Shown piece after piece: positions 14,617 to 23,119 of a stretch of 57,502 nt of DNA. Position 1 is the first letter of the stretch; the number at the start of each line of letters is the position of its first letter. The notes under the pieces were generated by a model that was not told the DNA's origin, made no database searches, and worked only from the letters and a program-made list of their open reading frames with translations. The translations under genes and the position numbers were made by a program. This DNA comes from Chloroflexota bacterium (GTDB lineage Bacteria; Chloroflexota; Anaerolineae; Aggregatilineales; Phototrophicaceae), in contig QUBZ01000016.1 of NCBI GenBank assembly GCA_014338005.1, positions 1 through 57,502 of the forward strand, read 5' to 3'.

Positions 14617-17600
14617 ATGACGAATCCACAATCAAAGCTCAGGCTTTTATGGCGCGGCGCAGACGGCCAGGCGCTCATCGAGTATGCGCTGATTCTGGTG
14701 CTGGTGGCGATGGCGCTGCTGGCCGCGCTGCTGGCAACCGGACCGGCAATTGCCAACGTCTTCAGCAACACCGTCTGTAACCTGGTCGGCCTGGAGGACT
14801 GCAACCCGGATAGTCTGGCAGACCGGGGCGGCGGGCCGGAAAGTTTCTGGGAAACGGTCACGGCGGTCGCGTTAAACCCTCCTAAAGAAGAGCCAATCCC
14901 GACCAACAGGCCATTCCCGACCAAACCCAACCCCACCGATGGCACATCGCCAACGCCGACGCCCGAAACGCCGACGGCGACCTTCCCTCCGACGGCCACC
15001 GACAAACCGACCAATACGCCGGAAGACTTCGGCCACAGCATCCCATTCATAGACCCAATTGATCGCCCCGAATGGTGGCGCGTGGACAGCAGCATCTTCC
15101 TGGGCGGCGAGGACTGGTGGGGCGAGTATTACCCGAACAAAGACCTCTCCGGCGCAGCCGATGACCAGATGTGGAATTACCAGCTCACCCCCGATAAAAT
15201 TCACAAGTTCAATATCAACTTCGATTGGGGCGCGGGCGGGCCGATCTCCGGCTGGCTGACGGACAACTTCTCCGTCCGCTGGACACGGACAATTTACGTC
15301 GCCGGGACAGAGAACATCACTCTGACGGCTACCATCACTTCAATCGGCGGCGTGCGGTTCTGGGTGGATTCCGACCTTAAGCTCAACGACTGGTCGAATC
15401 GGACCCTCAACAGCACCCCGCTGGTGAGTACCTTCACGCTCACCCCCGGCACGCATCAGTTGAAGCTCGAATATTACGTCGGCACGGGTGATGCCGCCGT
15501 TTTCCTGGACATCAACCAGTACAAAGGCAACGTCCGCGACGATGCGAACCTGGCTTCCGGCACCCCCAACTGCCAGTGGACGCGCATCAACGGCAGCCAG
15601 CCGAATACGGTCGCCTGGGCCTGGAAGGAAAGCCCCGGCGGCACCGGCAGCGGTTTCCCGGCCAACATGCGCTGCAACCTGGAACTGCGCGGTTACGTGT
15701 TCCTGGATACCGCCAAGCAGTCCAACCCCAAGATGGCCTTCTGGGATGTCTGGGACCTGGGCGGCGGCGGCTCGGTGACGCTGCAAATCGCGGAATACGC
15801 GCCTTATGTTTATCTGCCGGATGGGACGGTTGACCCCAGCAGCGGCCCGAACTGGGCGGCAGGCACTTCAATCCTGCTGCGTAACGGCGGCAGGAACTAC
15901 GCCTGGACGCGCAATTTCGTGGACATCCCGGCCAGCTACTACAACAAAAACATCTCTTATCGCTTTGTCCTGCAAAGCGGGGGGGGCAGCGGCACGCGGC
16001 GCTGGTATCTGGACGACATCGCCATCCTGAACATGCCCACGCGCGACTTTGGCGTTTGCACCGGCAGCCTGGCATCGTGCGGCAATTACTGGCATCTCGA
16101 TAACGACGGCCAGAAAGGTGATTTCATCACCTCCGGGCGCTGGGCGCTGACGACCACCAACCGTCACGGCAGCACCGGCACCGCCTGGGATTCCAGCGGT
16201 GGTTCGTCCTATGTGCGTTTCGGGCCGGAGCAGCCGTCCGGTCAGGCGGACGATAACCGCGTTTACTCCATCGAGTTTAACGGCCAGGTGGTTTTCCAGA
16301 ACATTGATGAAAACGGGCTGGGCGGCATCCCGGACTGGGAAGGCAATGATGGCACCCCGCTGCTTCGTTTTTATCATGCCTACGACATCGAAACCGGCAC
16401 GTCGCTGGAAGTCCAGTACACCCGCGACCCGGTCGGCACAACGCCAGCTAACTGGCAAACCGTCCGCTCGTTGGTAAGCGGCGCCGCCACCGATCTGAGT
16501 ATGAAGCAGGTCGAAATAGACCTCAGCACCATACCGAACTGGTGGCAGTCGCCCTTCCGGCTGCGGTTTGCCATGAAGGTGAACAACAGCCGAACGCCGG
16601 TTAAACCCGGCTGGTGGATAGACAGCATCGTGTTCGCCCGCAAGGGGGTCGCGCGGTTCAGCGAATATCCGTTCTGCGATGGCGCCGAAACCGGCATGGA
16701 TAACTGGCTGACCGCCGGCGGTTGGGAAAACAGCGCCCAGCCGGGCGTGTTCGGCAGCCCGCGCGCCTTCACCGACAGCCCGCTGGGCAACTATCCACAC
16801 GGCCAGGAAACCTGGATAGAACTGCGTTATCCGATTGACTTCAACAACGATACGCCGGAAAACCTGACCGTCTGGGGGGGCAACAAAGACTGCCTGAACA
16901 AAAACCCGTCCGGCGCCGCTGTCCGCCCGATCCTTACCTTCTGGCAGTGGCGTGATCTGGCGGCCAACGAGTCCTTCTATGTGGATGTCATGCGGCCTGC
17001 CCACGCCGACTCCGGCACGGCGCGGATTAACTGGACGCCGGTCTGGGCTTACACCTACAACAGCGTCAACCGGACGCAGTTGGCCTGGGAACGGATCGAA
17101 ATAGACATGCAAAGGGCCATCCTGGACGCCATCAAGACGAGTACCGGCGTCACTATGGATTGGAACACCCTCAAAACCAATGGCAATCCCTACGACGACG
17201 ACTTCTACTTCCGAATCCGCCTGGATGCGCGCTCGAATACCGCCACTGCCGACGGCATCTACATAGACAACATAGACCTCGGCAACTACTACGAGTTTTC
17301 GCACCGCCTGTGGGACCTCTCCAAAGGCGGCGACGGCGCGCGCCTGGTGGACAATATTGATACCCCGGCGGAGTGGTGGACACGCTGGCGCAACGGCGGC
17401 GCGTGGTCAACGACAAACAGCGATAACTGGCAAATTCCTGACCCGCCAATGCCTTACTGGTGGAAAGCGCGCAGCGGCTTTGCGGCCTTCCACGACAGCC
17501 CGCCGCCCACCACAAGTGACCCCTACGACACGTACTATCGGCACGCTACTTTCTCCGTGCTGGAGATGGTCCGAATCATTGACCTAACCGGCGCGCTGGC

Positions 17601-19074
17601 CTCCGACCAGCCCACCCTGTACTTCTGGAATCACTACAGTGTTGGCTCCAGAGACAAAATTCGCGTCGAAGTCGCCGTCGAAGACCCATCGCGCACCCGC
17701 ACCGGCTACGAGTACATTTATGGCTGGGGGTCGGACAAATCCTACGCTTCGCCGAACTACTCATCCTGGCAGGATGTCTGGAGTAAAGGCGAGTTCGCCC
17801 GCGTGGATACCTGGGTGCGCGAGCAGGTTGACCTGTCAGAGTTTGCCGGCAAACGCATTCGAATCCGGTTCGTCATGAACGCGCTTGAAGGTTCCAGCAG
17901 CCTGCGGGACGGCTGGTACATTGACGACGTTCGTATCGAACACAAATCCACGCGCATCATGCCCTTCCCATTCTTCGATGCGGCGGCCAATACCCAGAAC
18001 TGGGTCACCGAAGGTCTGTGGGGGCTGGCGCCTGATCTGTGGAAAGGCAGCGGCGGCGGCCCGGCCAACCTCGGCCCGGACACCTGGAAGGGCTACTTCA
18101 TGAAGTGTACCAACACTTCTGGCACGGTTGTGGACTGTTCGGTCAACAAAAACCCGTCCAATGCGAATAACTTCCTGAACCGGCTGACGCCGACGGTGGC
18201 GGACATGAATGCCTACGTGGCCGCCAACCCGACCAAGGCGCTGCCGATGTACGAGTCCAATGATATTATCTTCGACTTCGGCACGACCGGCAGGCCGCCG
18301 GGCGCGCCGCTGGGTGCGGCGGGCAACGCCTGGGATAACCAGTACGTCGGGCGCTGGATTCGCCAGATCAGCGTGCTGTCGGGTGAATACCTCTTCGCCA
18401 CCACCTCCGACGACGGCGTGCGGATGCGCTACGAACCGGCGGATACGCCGGACATCACGTCGCCCTATGACTGGAACATCCTCAACTACTGGAGGGATAC
18501 GTCTCGCACCGTCCAGTATAAGGTCGTCACGCTGAACGAAGGCAGCTATAACGTGGTGCTGGAATGGTACGAAGCCACCGGCGACGCGGCCATCATCCTG
18601 CAAGCCGGCAACAACAACTTCTCCTTCAGCGACAGCCCGCGCGCAAACTTGCTCAGCGACGCCGTACCATCGGTGGCTTACGGCAACTCGTCGCTCCTGC
18701 TGGACGGCGTGCTGAACCTGAACCGCCCCAGCGGTCTGCCGTCCTCGCTGTGGCTGCCCAAACTCAGCTACTATACCTACTGGCAGCTTGGCAGCAGCAA
18801 CTCGGCCAATGTTGAGGTTTCCATTGACGGCGGCCTGAGCTGGACTCAGAGCAACCTGAGCAACAACTGCCCGTCCGGCGCAACGTGCAGTCCGACCATC
18901 ACCGGTTGGAGCGACCGCCTGCCGCCCAACGACTGGCAGTGGCGCGTCCACGATCTCCGCACCTACGGCAACCGCCCCGGCGACAGCAACTTCGTCGGGC
19001 TGCGCTTCCGGTTGAACACCGGCAGCAGCATCCGTGACGGGTGGTGGATCACGGAAATCAGCGTCAACAACTAA
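14617..19074 (+). CDS. giant secreted protein: Flp-pilin-type N-terminus, PA14 and jelly-roll-like modules
   Basis: The 1485-residue product begins with a short basic leader and a class-III (Flp) prepilin site: G17|QALIEY with E22-Y23, then a ~25-residue hydrophobic helix, as in type IVb pilins. A Pro/Thr linker runs to about 130. Next is a PA14-like domain (about 155-305; SVRWTRTIYV, GGVRFWVDSDLKLNDW, HQLKLEYYV). Five modules follow that each end with a GWYIDDI-like strand (RRWYLDDIAIL, GWWIDSIVF, GIYIDNIDLG, GWYIDDVRIE, GWWITEISVN). A second PA14-like domain (RWIRQISVLSGEYLFATTSDDG) lies before the last module. PA14 domains often bind carbohydrate, so a pilus-tip or surface adhesin is plausible. 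No tad genes are nearby. Followed by a strong terminator, so transcribed alone. Confidence 0.85.
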   Translation: MTNPQSKLRLLWRGADGQALIEYALILVLVAMALLAALLATGPAIANVFSNTVCNLVGLEDCNPDSLADRGGGPESFWETVTAVALNPPKEEPIPTNRPFPTKPNPTDGTSPTPTPETPTATFPPTATDKPTNTPEDFGHSIPFIDPIDRPEWWRVDSSIFLGGEDWWGEYYPNKDLSGAADDQMWNYQLTPDKIHKFNINFDWGAGGPISGWLTDNFSVRWTRTIYVAGTENITLTATITSIGGVRFWVDSDLKLNDWSNRTLNSTPLVSTFTLTPGTHQLKLEYYVGTGDAAVFLDINQYKGNVRDDANLASGTPNCQWTRINGSQPNTVAWAWKESPGGTGSGFPANMRCNLELRGYVFLDTAKQSNPKMAFWDVWDLGGGGSVTLQIAEYAPYVYLPDGTVDPSSGPNWAAGTSILLRNGGRNYAWTRNFVDIPASYYNKNISYRFVLQSGGGSGTRRWYLDDIAILNMPTRDFGVCTGSLASCGNYWHLDNDGQKGDFITSGRWALTTTNRHGSTGTAWDSSGGSSYVRFGPEQPSGQADDNRVYSIEFNGQVVFQNIDENGLGGIPDWEGNDGTPLLRFYHAYDIETGTSLEVQYTRDPVGTTPANWQTVRSLVSGAATDLSMKQVEIDLSTIPNWWQSPFRLRFAMKVNNSRTPVKPGWWIDSIVFARKGVARFSEYPFCDGAETGMDNWLTAGGWENSAQPGVFGSPRAFTDSPLGNYPHGQETWIELRYPIDFNNDTPENLTVWGGNKDCLNKNPSGAAVRPILTFWQWRDLAANESFYVDVMRPAHADSGTARINWTPVWAYTYNSVNRTQLAWERIEIDMQRAILDAIKTSTGVTMDWNTLKTNGNPYDDDFYFRIRLDARSNTATADGIYIDNIDLGNYYEFSHRLWDLSKGGDGARLVDNIDTPAEWWTRWRNGGAWSTTNSDNWQIPDPPMPYWWKARSGFAAFHDSPPPTTSDPYDTYYRHATFSVLEMVRIIDLTGALASDQPTLYFWNHYSVGSRDKIRVEVAVEDPSRTRTGYEYIYGWGSDKSYASPNYSSWQDVWSKGEFARVDTWVREQVDLSEFAGKRIRIRFVMNALEGSSSLRDGWYIDDVRIEHKSTRIMPFPFFDAAANTQNWVTEGLWGLAPDLWKGSGGGPANLGPDTWKGYFMKCTNTSGTVVDCSVNKNPSNANNFLNRLTPTVADMNAYVAANPTKALPMYESNDIIFDFGTTGRPPGAPLGAAGNAWDNQYVGRWIRQISVLSGEYLFATTSDDGVRMRYEPADTPDITSPYDWNILNYWRDTSRTVQYKVVTLNEGSYNVVLEWYEATGDAAIILQAGNNNFSFSDSPRANLLSDAVPSVAYGNSSLLLDGVLNLNRPSGLPSSLWLPKLSYYTYWQLGSSNSANVEVSIDGGLSWTQSNLSNNCPSGATCSPTITGWSDRLPPNDWQWRVHDLRTYGNRPGDSNFVGLRFRLNTGSSIRDGWWITEISVNN

Positions 19075-19098
19075 CCATCCAACCAACCGTTTAGCCAC

Positions 19099-19135
19099 AA
19101 GGGCGGCCATCAGAATATGGTCGCCCTTTGTTTTT
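19099..19135 (+). terminator. intrinsic terminator of the pilin-like giant gene
   Basis: AAGGGCGGCCAT (19099-19110) pairs with ATGGTCGCCCTT (19117-19128), one G-U, 6-nt loop, followed by TGTTTTT. Confidence 0.9.
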
Positions 19136-19220
19136 CTCACCAAATCTCTATAGTCGAAGCGGGCAACTCCTGCTAGACTAAACCACAAGCTGCCTTTGTT
19201 CAGGCCACAGGATTCTTCGT

Positions 19221-20243
19221 ATGATTACCACTTCACAAAGACGCCAGGGGCTTCTGTTCGTGCTGGTCGGGCCGGCGGGAGCAGGCAAAAACGAGGTTAT
19301 GAAACGGGTGCTGCCGCGCCTCAGCAACCTGCGCCAGCTTCCAACGGCGACCACACGCCCCAGGCGCCCTAACGAGCAGCACGGGCGCGAGCATCTGTTC
19401 GTCTCCCGCCCCGAATTTCAGAAATTGATTGAAAACAACGCCCTCATCGAGTGGCAGACGGTTCACGGCGAACTGTATGGGATGCCGCGCGCCACTGTCG
19501 AAGAAGCGATTGCCGGCGAAGAAGATTTGGTCGCCGATATTGACGTGTTGGGGGCGACTTACCTGCGCTCGCTTTACCCGGACAATTCGGTGCTGATTTT
19601 TATTCAGCCATCCTCACTTGATGACCTCAAAGAGCGCATGGCAAAACGCGGCGAGCCGCCGGAAGAAATCGCCAAACGGCTGCGCCGGGTGGATATGGAA
19701 ATGCAGTACGCGCCGTTGTGCGATTATCTCATCATCAACGAAGACGAAAAACTTGACGAGGCTGCCGAAATTTTATACGCCATCGTGCTGGCGGAGCGCA
19801 GCCGTAAGGCGCTGTTGAATCTGCGCGTTGAGCGTGATCTGCCGCGTCACAAATTCGCCTATGCGACGATGGCGATTCCGGTGTTTGATAACGAAGTTTT
19901 GTGCCGCGACCATCAGCCGCATTTTCCTACCAGCCACCTGGCTCATGGCGAGTTTCCGCACGAAGCCGCGCTGCGCGCGCTCGGCCAGGACATCGGCATT
20001 GTGCCATTGGTTATTTATCTCTCTAAAGCGCCGCCCGACTCCTTCATCCTGCCGGTGGCGGTGGATAGCTTCGTCCAGGAACACTCCCGGCAGGTGTTGT
20101 TTATCTATCTGTACACCCTGCCGGAACGTATCATACCGCCGGAAGGCTGGCGGTGGATGCCCTACCAGCAGGCTGCCCTGCCCCAGCCTGTACTGGAAAT
20201 ATTCAACGACCAGAAAACGCTCGCCCCGGAAGGTTCTTCTTAA
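19221..20243 (+). CDS. guanylate kinase-like domain fused to a NUDIX-like domain
   Basis: Residues 1-190 read as a guanylate kinase: P-loop GPAGAGKN at 17-24, GMP-binding TTRPRRPNEQHGREHLF at 44-60, IEWQTVHGELYGMP, VADIDVLGA and a lid with RLRRVDMEMQYA. The P-loop ends in Asn24 instead of Ser/Thr, so Mg-ATP binding may be altered. Residues ~195-340 (KFAYATMAIPVFDNEVL, HGEFPHEAALRALGQDIGI, QVLFIYLYTLPERI) have a NUDIX-like layout but no REUxEE box. The role could be nucleotide phosphorylation, or sensing by a degenerate enzyme. It precedes ygfZ by only 9 nt, suggesting an operon. A second, canonical guanylate kinase elsewhere would support a specialised function here. Confidence 0.8.
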   Translation: MITTSQRRQGLLFVLVGPAGAGKNEVMKRVLPRLSNLRQLPTATTRPRRPNEQHGREHLFVSRPEFQKLIENNALIEWQTVHGELYGMPRATVEEAIAGEEDLVADIDVLGATYLRSLYPDNSVLIFIQPSSLDDLKERMAKRGEPPEEIAKRLRRVDMEMQYAPLCDYLIINEDEKLDEAAEILYAIVLAERSRKALLNLRVERDLPRHKFAYATMAIPVFDNEVLCRDHQPHFPTSHLAHGEFPHEAALRALGQDIGIVPLVIYLSKAPPDSFILPVAVDSFVQEHSRQVLFIYLYTLPERIIPPEGWRWMPYQQAALPQPVLEIFNDQKTLAPEGSS

Positions 20244-20252
20244 GAGGCCGCC

Positions 20253-21332
20253 ATGAGCCTGCCCGAACTACATGCCGTGCAGGGCGCGGCGCTGGCCGCC
20301 GACAGCATCCCGCTGCACTATGGTGATCTGCGCGCGGAATATCAGGCCGCTTTGCAGGCCGCCGTGCTGATGGATCGGTCGCATGAAGGCCGCCTGGAAG
20401 CGGCGGGCGGCGGTTGTTTCGACCTGATTCAGCGGATGTCAACCAATGATGTGCTGGGACTGTCGGCAGGCGAAGGCCGGCCAACTATTTTCACCAACCC
20501 CAACGGGCGCATTCTCGATCGGGTGATGGTTTACAGCCGCGACGGGGCGGCACTGCTCATCACCGAGGCCGGGCGCGGCGCGCCGCTGTTGCAGTATCTC
20601 CAGCGTAACATCTTTTTTAACGACGACGTGCGGCTGAACGATCTGGCCGACTCGACCCACCTGTTTGCTCTGCACGGCCCCCAGGCCGATGCCATCATAG
20701 AAAACCTGTCTCCCGGCACTTCTAACCTGACAGGCTTCAACGGGATGCACATTTGGGTTGATGGCGCACCGGTTTTCGCCGCGCGCCGCAAGCCCATCAG
20801 CGGCGCACACTGGGTTTTGATCGCACCGCTCGACCAGGCCGAGAGCGTCTGGCAGGCGGTTCTGGAATGCGGCCAGGCTTACGGCCTGCGGCTGGCGGGT
20901 TCATTGACCTACAATACGCTGCGGATTCGCGCTGGGCGACCGGCAGCGCGCAGCGAGCTGACCACCGATTATATCCCGCTCGAAGTCGGGCTGTGGGACG
21001 AAGTAAGTTTTAACAAGGGCTGTTATACCGGGCAGGAAATCATCGCCCGTATGGAAAGCCGCAGCCGGCTGGCAAAGGTGCTGGTGAGGCTGCGTTTAGA
21101 GCAGTTCGTTCAGTCCCCGGCGGCGCTTTACGAAGCCGGAAAAACCGCCGGGACGCTCACCAGCAGCGTAACCACCCCCGACGGCGAGCATCTCGGCCTG
21201 GGTTTCATCCGGTTTGGGCTGGCTGTGCCAGGCAGCCGGCTTACCGTCGGCGAAACAGGCGTCACCGGCCTGATAACCGGCCTGGCGGGGTCGCAGCCGG
21301 CGCGCCCGGATTTTTCCCCGCCTCAGCCTTAA
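20253..21332 (+). CDS. ygfZ: folate-binding protein YgfZ (GcvT-like)
   Basis: A 359-residue relative of the glycine-cleavage T-protein that binds folate and helps maintain iron-sulfur enzymes. The diagnostic KGCYTGQE is at 255-262, followed by IIARMESR. The N-terminal GcvT fold is seen in LMDRSHEGRLEAAG, LIQRMSTNDVLGL and GRILDRVMVY. Full length for the family. RBS GAGG lies just before the ATG; it follows the guanylate-kinase fusion by 9 nt. Its stop overlaps the convergent DivIC-like gene by 4 bp, with no terminator space between. Cytoplasmic. Confidence 0.92.
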   Translation: MSLPELHAVQGAALAADSIPLHYGDLRAEYQAALQAAVLMDRSHEGRLEAAGGGCFDLIQRMSTNDVLGLSAGEGRPTIFTNPNGRILDRVMVYSRDGAALLITEAGRGAPLLQYLQRNIFFNDDVRLNDLADSTHLFALHGPQADAIIENLSPGTSNLTGFNGMHIWVDGAPVFAARRKPISGAHWVLIAPLDQAESVWQAVLECGQAYGLRLAGSLTYNTLRIRAGRPAARSELTTDYIPLEVGLWDEVSFNKGCYTGQEIIARMESRSRLAKVLVRLRLEQFVQSPAALYEAGKTAGTLTSSVTTPDGEHLGLGFIRFGLAVPGSRLTVGETGVTGLITGLAGSQPARPDFSPPQP

Positions 21333-21769
21333 CTCCCCAATCGCGGCGGCGGGCCGTCGAAAAACAGCGCCCACCACAGCATCCAGGCTTGCGGTTCGGG
21401 CGGCGCGGTTTCAATGGCGACCCCAGGGGCCGCCGCTTCCGGCGTGGCTTCGACACCGATGCCGGACGGCACCGGCACAACCAGCACATCGCCCGGTTTA
21501 ACCATTTTGCCTTCGGCGCGCGCCCAGCTTTCCACATAAGCATCGCTGCGGGCGTAATCGCGCTCGACCACCAGCGCCGCCTGTTCGCGTTCCAACCGGG
21601 CGATTTCGGTCGAAAGCTGGCGGTATTTCTCCTGGAGCGGCTGGGCAGAAGTAATCAGGCTGCTGAGGTTGATCGCCAGCGCCAGCCCAATCGCCAGGAT
21701 GGCAGCGAACATCACCTGTACGCCTGATAACTGCCCGGTGCGTTTGCGCGTTTTTTTCTCCGGCTGCAT
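21329..21769 (-). CDS. septum formation initiator (DivIC/FtsB-like)
   Basis: A 146-residue single-pass protein: basic cytoplasmic N-terminus (KKTRKRTGQ), membrane helix at about 20-42, then a coiled coil (LQEKYRQLSTEIARLEREQAALVVERDYARSD) and an extracytoplasmic KMVKPGDVLVVPV segment typical of DivIC/FtsB. Such proteins link early and late divisome components with FtsL and FtsQ/DivIB. The Ala/Pro/Glu-rich tail (residues 105-146) is not part of the family core. Convergent with ygfZ and overlapping it by 4 bp. Confidence 0.85.
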   Translation of the reverse strand: MQPEKKTRKRTGQLSGVQVMFAAILAIGLALAINLSSLITSAQPLQEKYRQLSTEIARLEREQAALVVERDYARSDAYVESWARAEGKMVKPGDVLVVPVPSGIGVEATPEAAAPGVAIETAPPEPQAWMLWWALFFDGPPPRLGS

Positions 21770-21891
21770 AAATCATTCCCGTACCGTTCTTCTCGCTACT
21801 GAGGGTACATCAAACCTGCCCGCTTCACAAACCGGCGCGCAGGGTTAAAACCGCGCGCAGCGGTCAAATCGCTGTGTGTTGATGCGCGTTA

Positions 21892-21920
21892 TTGACAATC
21901 AAACGGTTTTCGGCTACTTT
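21892..21920 (+). promoter_or_regulatory. sigma-70-type promoter for the BtpA-family gene
   Basis: Perfect TTGACA (21892-21897), 17-nt spacer, TACTTT (21915-21920). The leader to the ATG would be about 87 nt. Confidence 0.55.
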
Positions 21921-22013
21921 TCGGCCACAAGAAAAACCCTGCTCTTATCTTTATATCCACCGCAATCGCTAAAAGGCGCTGCCCGATCAAGCTAATCATT
22001 CAAGAGGATCATG

Positions 22014-22823
22014 ATGAACTGGCTGAACGAACTCTTTCATGTGGACAAACCAATTATTGCCATGTGCCACCTAAAAGCGCTGCCCGGCGACCCAGGATAT
22101 GACGCCCACAAAGGCATGGAATGGATTGTTGAGCAGGCGCGGATGGATTTACACGCCCTGCAAAACGGCGGTGTGGACGCCATTATGTTCTCCAACGAGG
22201 CCAGCCTGCCTTATTTGACCAAAGTCGAGACGGTCACGGTGGCCTGCATGGCGCGAGTTATCGCCGAACTGCGGGGCGACATCCGCGTGCCGTTTGGCGT
22301 CAACGTGCTGTGGGACCCCGCCGCCTCGATTGATCTGGCGGTCGCCACCGGCGGGCAGTTCGTGCGCGAGATTTTCACCGGCGTGTATGCCAGCGATTAC
22401 GGCCTGTGGAACACCAACTGCGGCGAAACCATCCGCCACCGGCAGCACGTTTGCGGCGAAACCGTGCGGCTGTTTTTTAACATCGTGCCGGAATCCGCCG
22501 TTTATCTGGGCCAGCGCCCGGTCGAGGACATCGCCCGCACGACCGTATTTGTTTCGCAGCCGGATGCGCTGTGTGTCTCCGGCGCGACGGCAGGCACGGA
22601 AACGCCGCTGCACATACTCAAGCGGGTCAAACAGGCCGTACCGGATATGGTCGTGTTCGCCAATACCGGCGTGCGCCTGTCGAACGTCGAAGCAATGCTG
22701 GACGTGGCCGATGGCGCGATCATCGGCACAACCTTTAAACGCGATGGTTACATCTGGAATGATGTGGACGAAAGCCGCGTGAGCGAATTTATGCGGAAGG
22801 TGAATAACATTCGTCATGGATAA
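22014..22823 (+). CDS. BtpA/SgcQ family TIM-barrel protein
   Basis: A cytoplasmic (beta/alpha)8-barrel protein of 269 residues. Family segments: IIAMCHLKALPGDPGYD near the N-terminus, AIMFSNEASLPY, VPFGVNVLWDP, GGQFVREIFTGVYASDYG, CVSGATAGTETP and ADGAIIGTTFKRDG near the C-terminus. BtpA affects photosystem I stability in cyanobacteria, while SgcQ-like members are thought to act on sugars or nucleosides; the reaction is unknown. Phosphate-binding glycines (VSGATAG, AIIGT) suggest a phosphorylated ligand. Start: the second ATG of an ATGATG pair fits the GAGG spacing better than 22011. Single-gene unit with its own promoter and terminator. Confidence 0.88.
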   Translation: MNWLNELFHVDKPIIAMCHLKALPGDPGYDAHKGMEWIVEQARMDLHALQNGGVDAIMFSNEASLPYLTKVETVTVACMARVIAELRGDIRVPFGVNVLWDPAASIDLAVATGGQFVREIFTGVYASDYGLWNTNCGETIRHRQHVCGETVRLFFNIVPESAVYLGQRPVEDIARTTVFVSQPDALCVSGATAGTETPLHILKRVKQAVPDMVVFANTGVRLSNVEAMLDVADGAIIGTTFKRDGYIWNDVDESRVSEFMRKVNNIRHG

Positions 22824-22874
22824 ACGCCGGAAACAGGCGACATTTTTATTTCAACCACCTCAACAGCTAAACAA

Positions 22875-22897
22875 AAACCCGGCTTAAAGCCGGGTTT
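22875..22897. terminator. bidirectional hairpin between the BtpA gene and tRNA-Leu
   Basis: AAACCCGGCTT-A-AAGCCGGGTTT, a perfect 11-bp stem with A-rich left and T-rich right flanks (TTTGTTTG). It can end both the plus-strand btpA-type transcript and the minus-strand tRNA transcript. Confidence 0.85.
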
Positions 22898-22902
22898 GTT
22901 TG

Positions 22903-22986
22903 TGCCGAAGGTGGGAGTCGAACCCACACTCCCTTGCGAGAACTACGCCCTGAACGTAGCGCGTCTGCCAATTCCGCCACTTCGGC
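22903..22986 (-). tRNA. tRNA-Leu (anticodon CAG)
   Basis: A class II cloverleaf on the minus strand. Acceptor GCCGAAG/CTTCGGC with discriminator A; D-arm with GG; anticodon stem CTACG/CGTAG with loop TTCAGGG (anticodon CAG, reads CUG); long variable arm (TCTC-GCAA-GGGA); T-arm GTGGG-TTCGACT-CCCAC. The CCA end is not encoded (the genome has CAA after the discriminator A), so it must be added by a tRNA nucleotidyltransferase. Confidence 0.97.
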
Positions 22987-23052
22987 AGGAAGTAAGTTTA
23001 TTCTAGCAAATGCCGGTGGAATGTCAAGCCAAATTTTGGAAAAATTGAGATG

Positions 23053-23061
23053 TGTTATAAT
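23053..23061 (+). promoter_or_regulatory. extended -10 promoter for the SH3b/serine-hydrolase gene
   Basis: TGTTATAAT, a TGn plus perfect -10, about 58 nt before the ATG at 23120. Identical to the box before the purine operon at 13334-13342. Confidence 0.6.
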
Positions 23062-23119
23062 GCGCCGCGCTCGATCATCGGCACAGAAAAGCTGATGTTG
23101 GAGGGACTATACAAACACG

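Noticed and set aside
15868..17304. Long antisense frame inside the giant pilin-like gene (also at 17836-19188)
   Set aside because: The plus-strand frame is continuous with clear domains; the antisense products are low-complexity and lack start signals.
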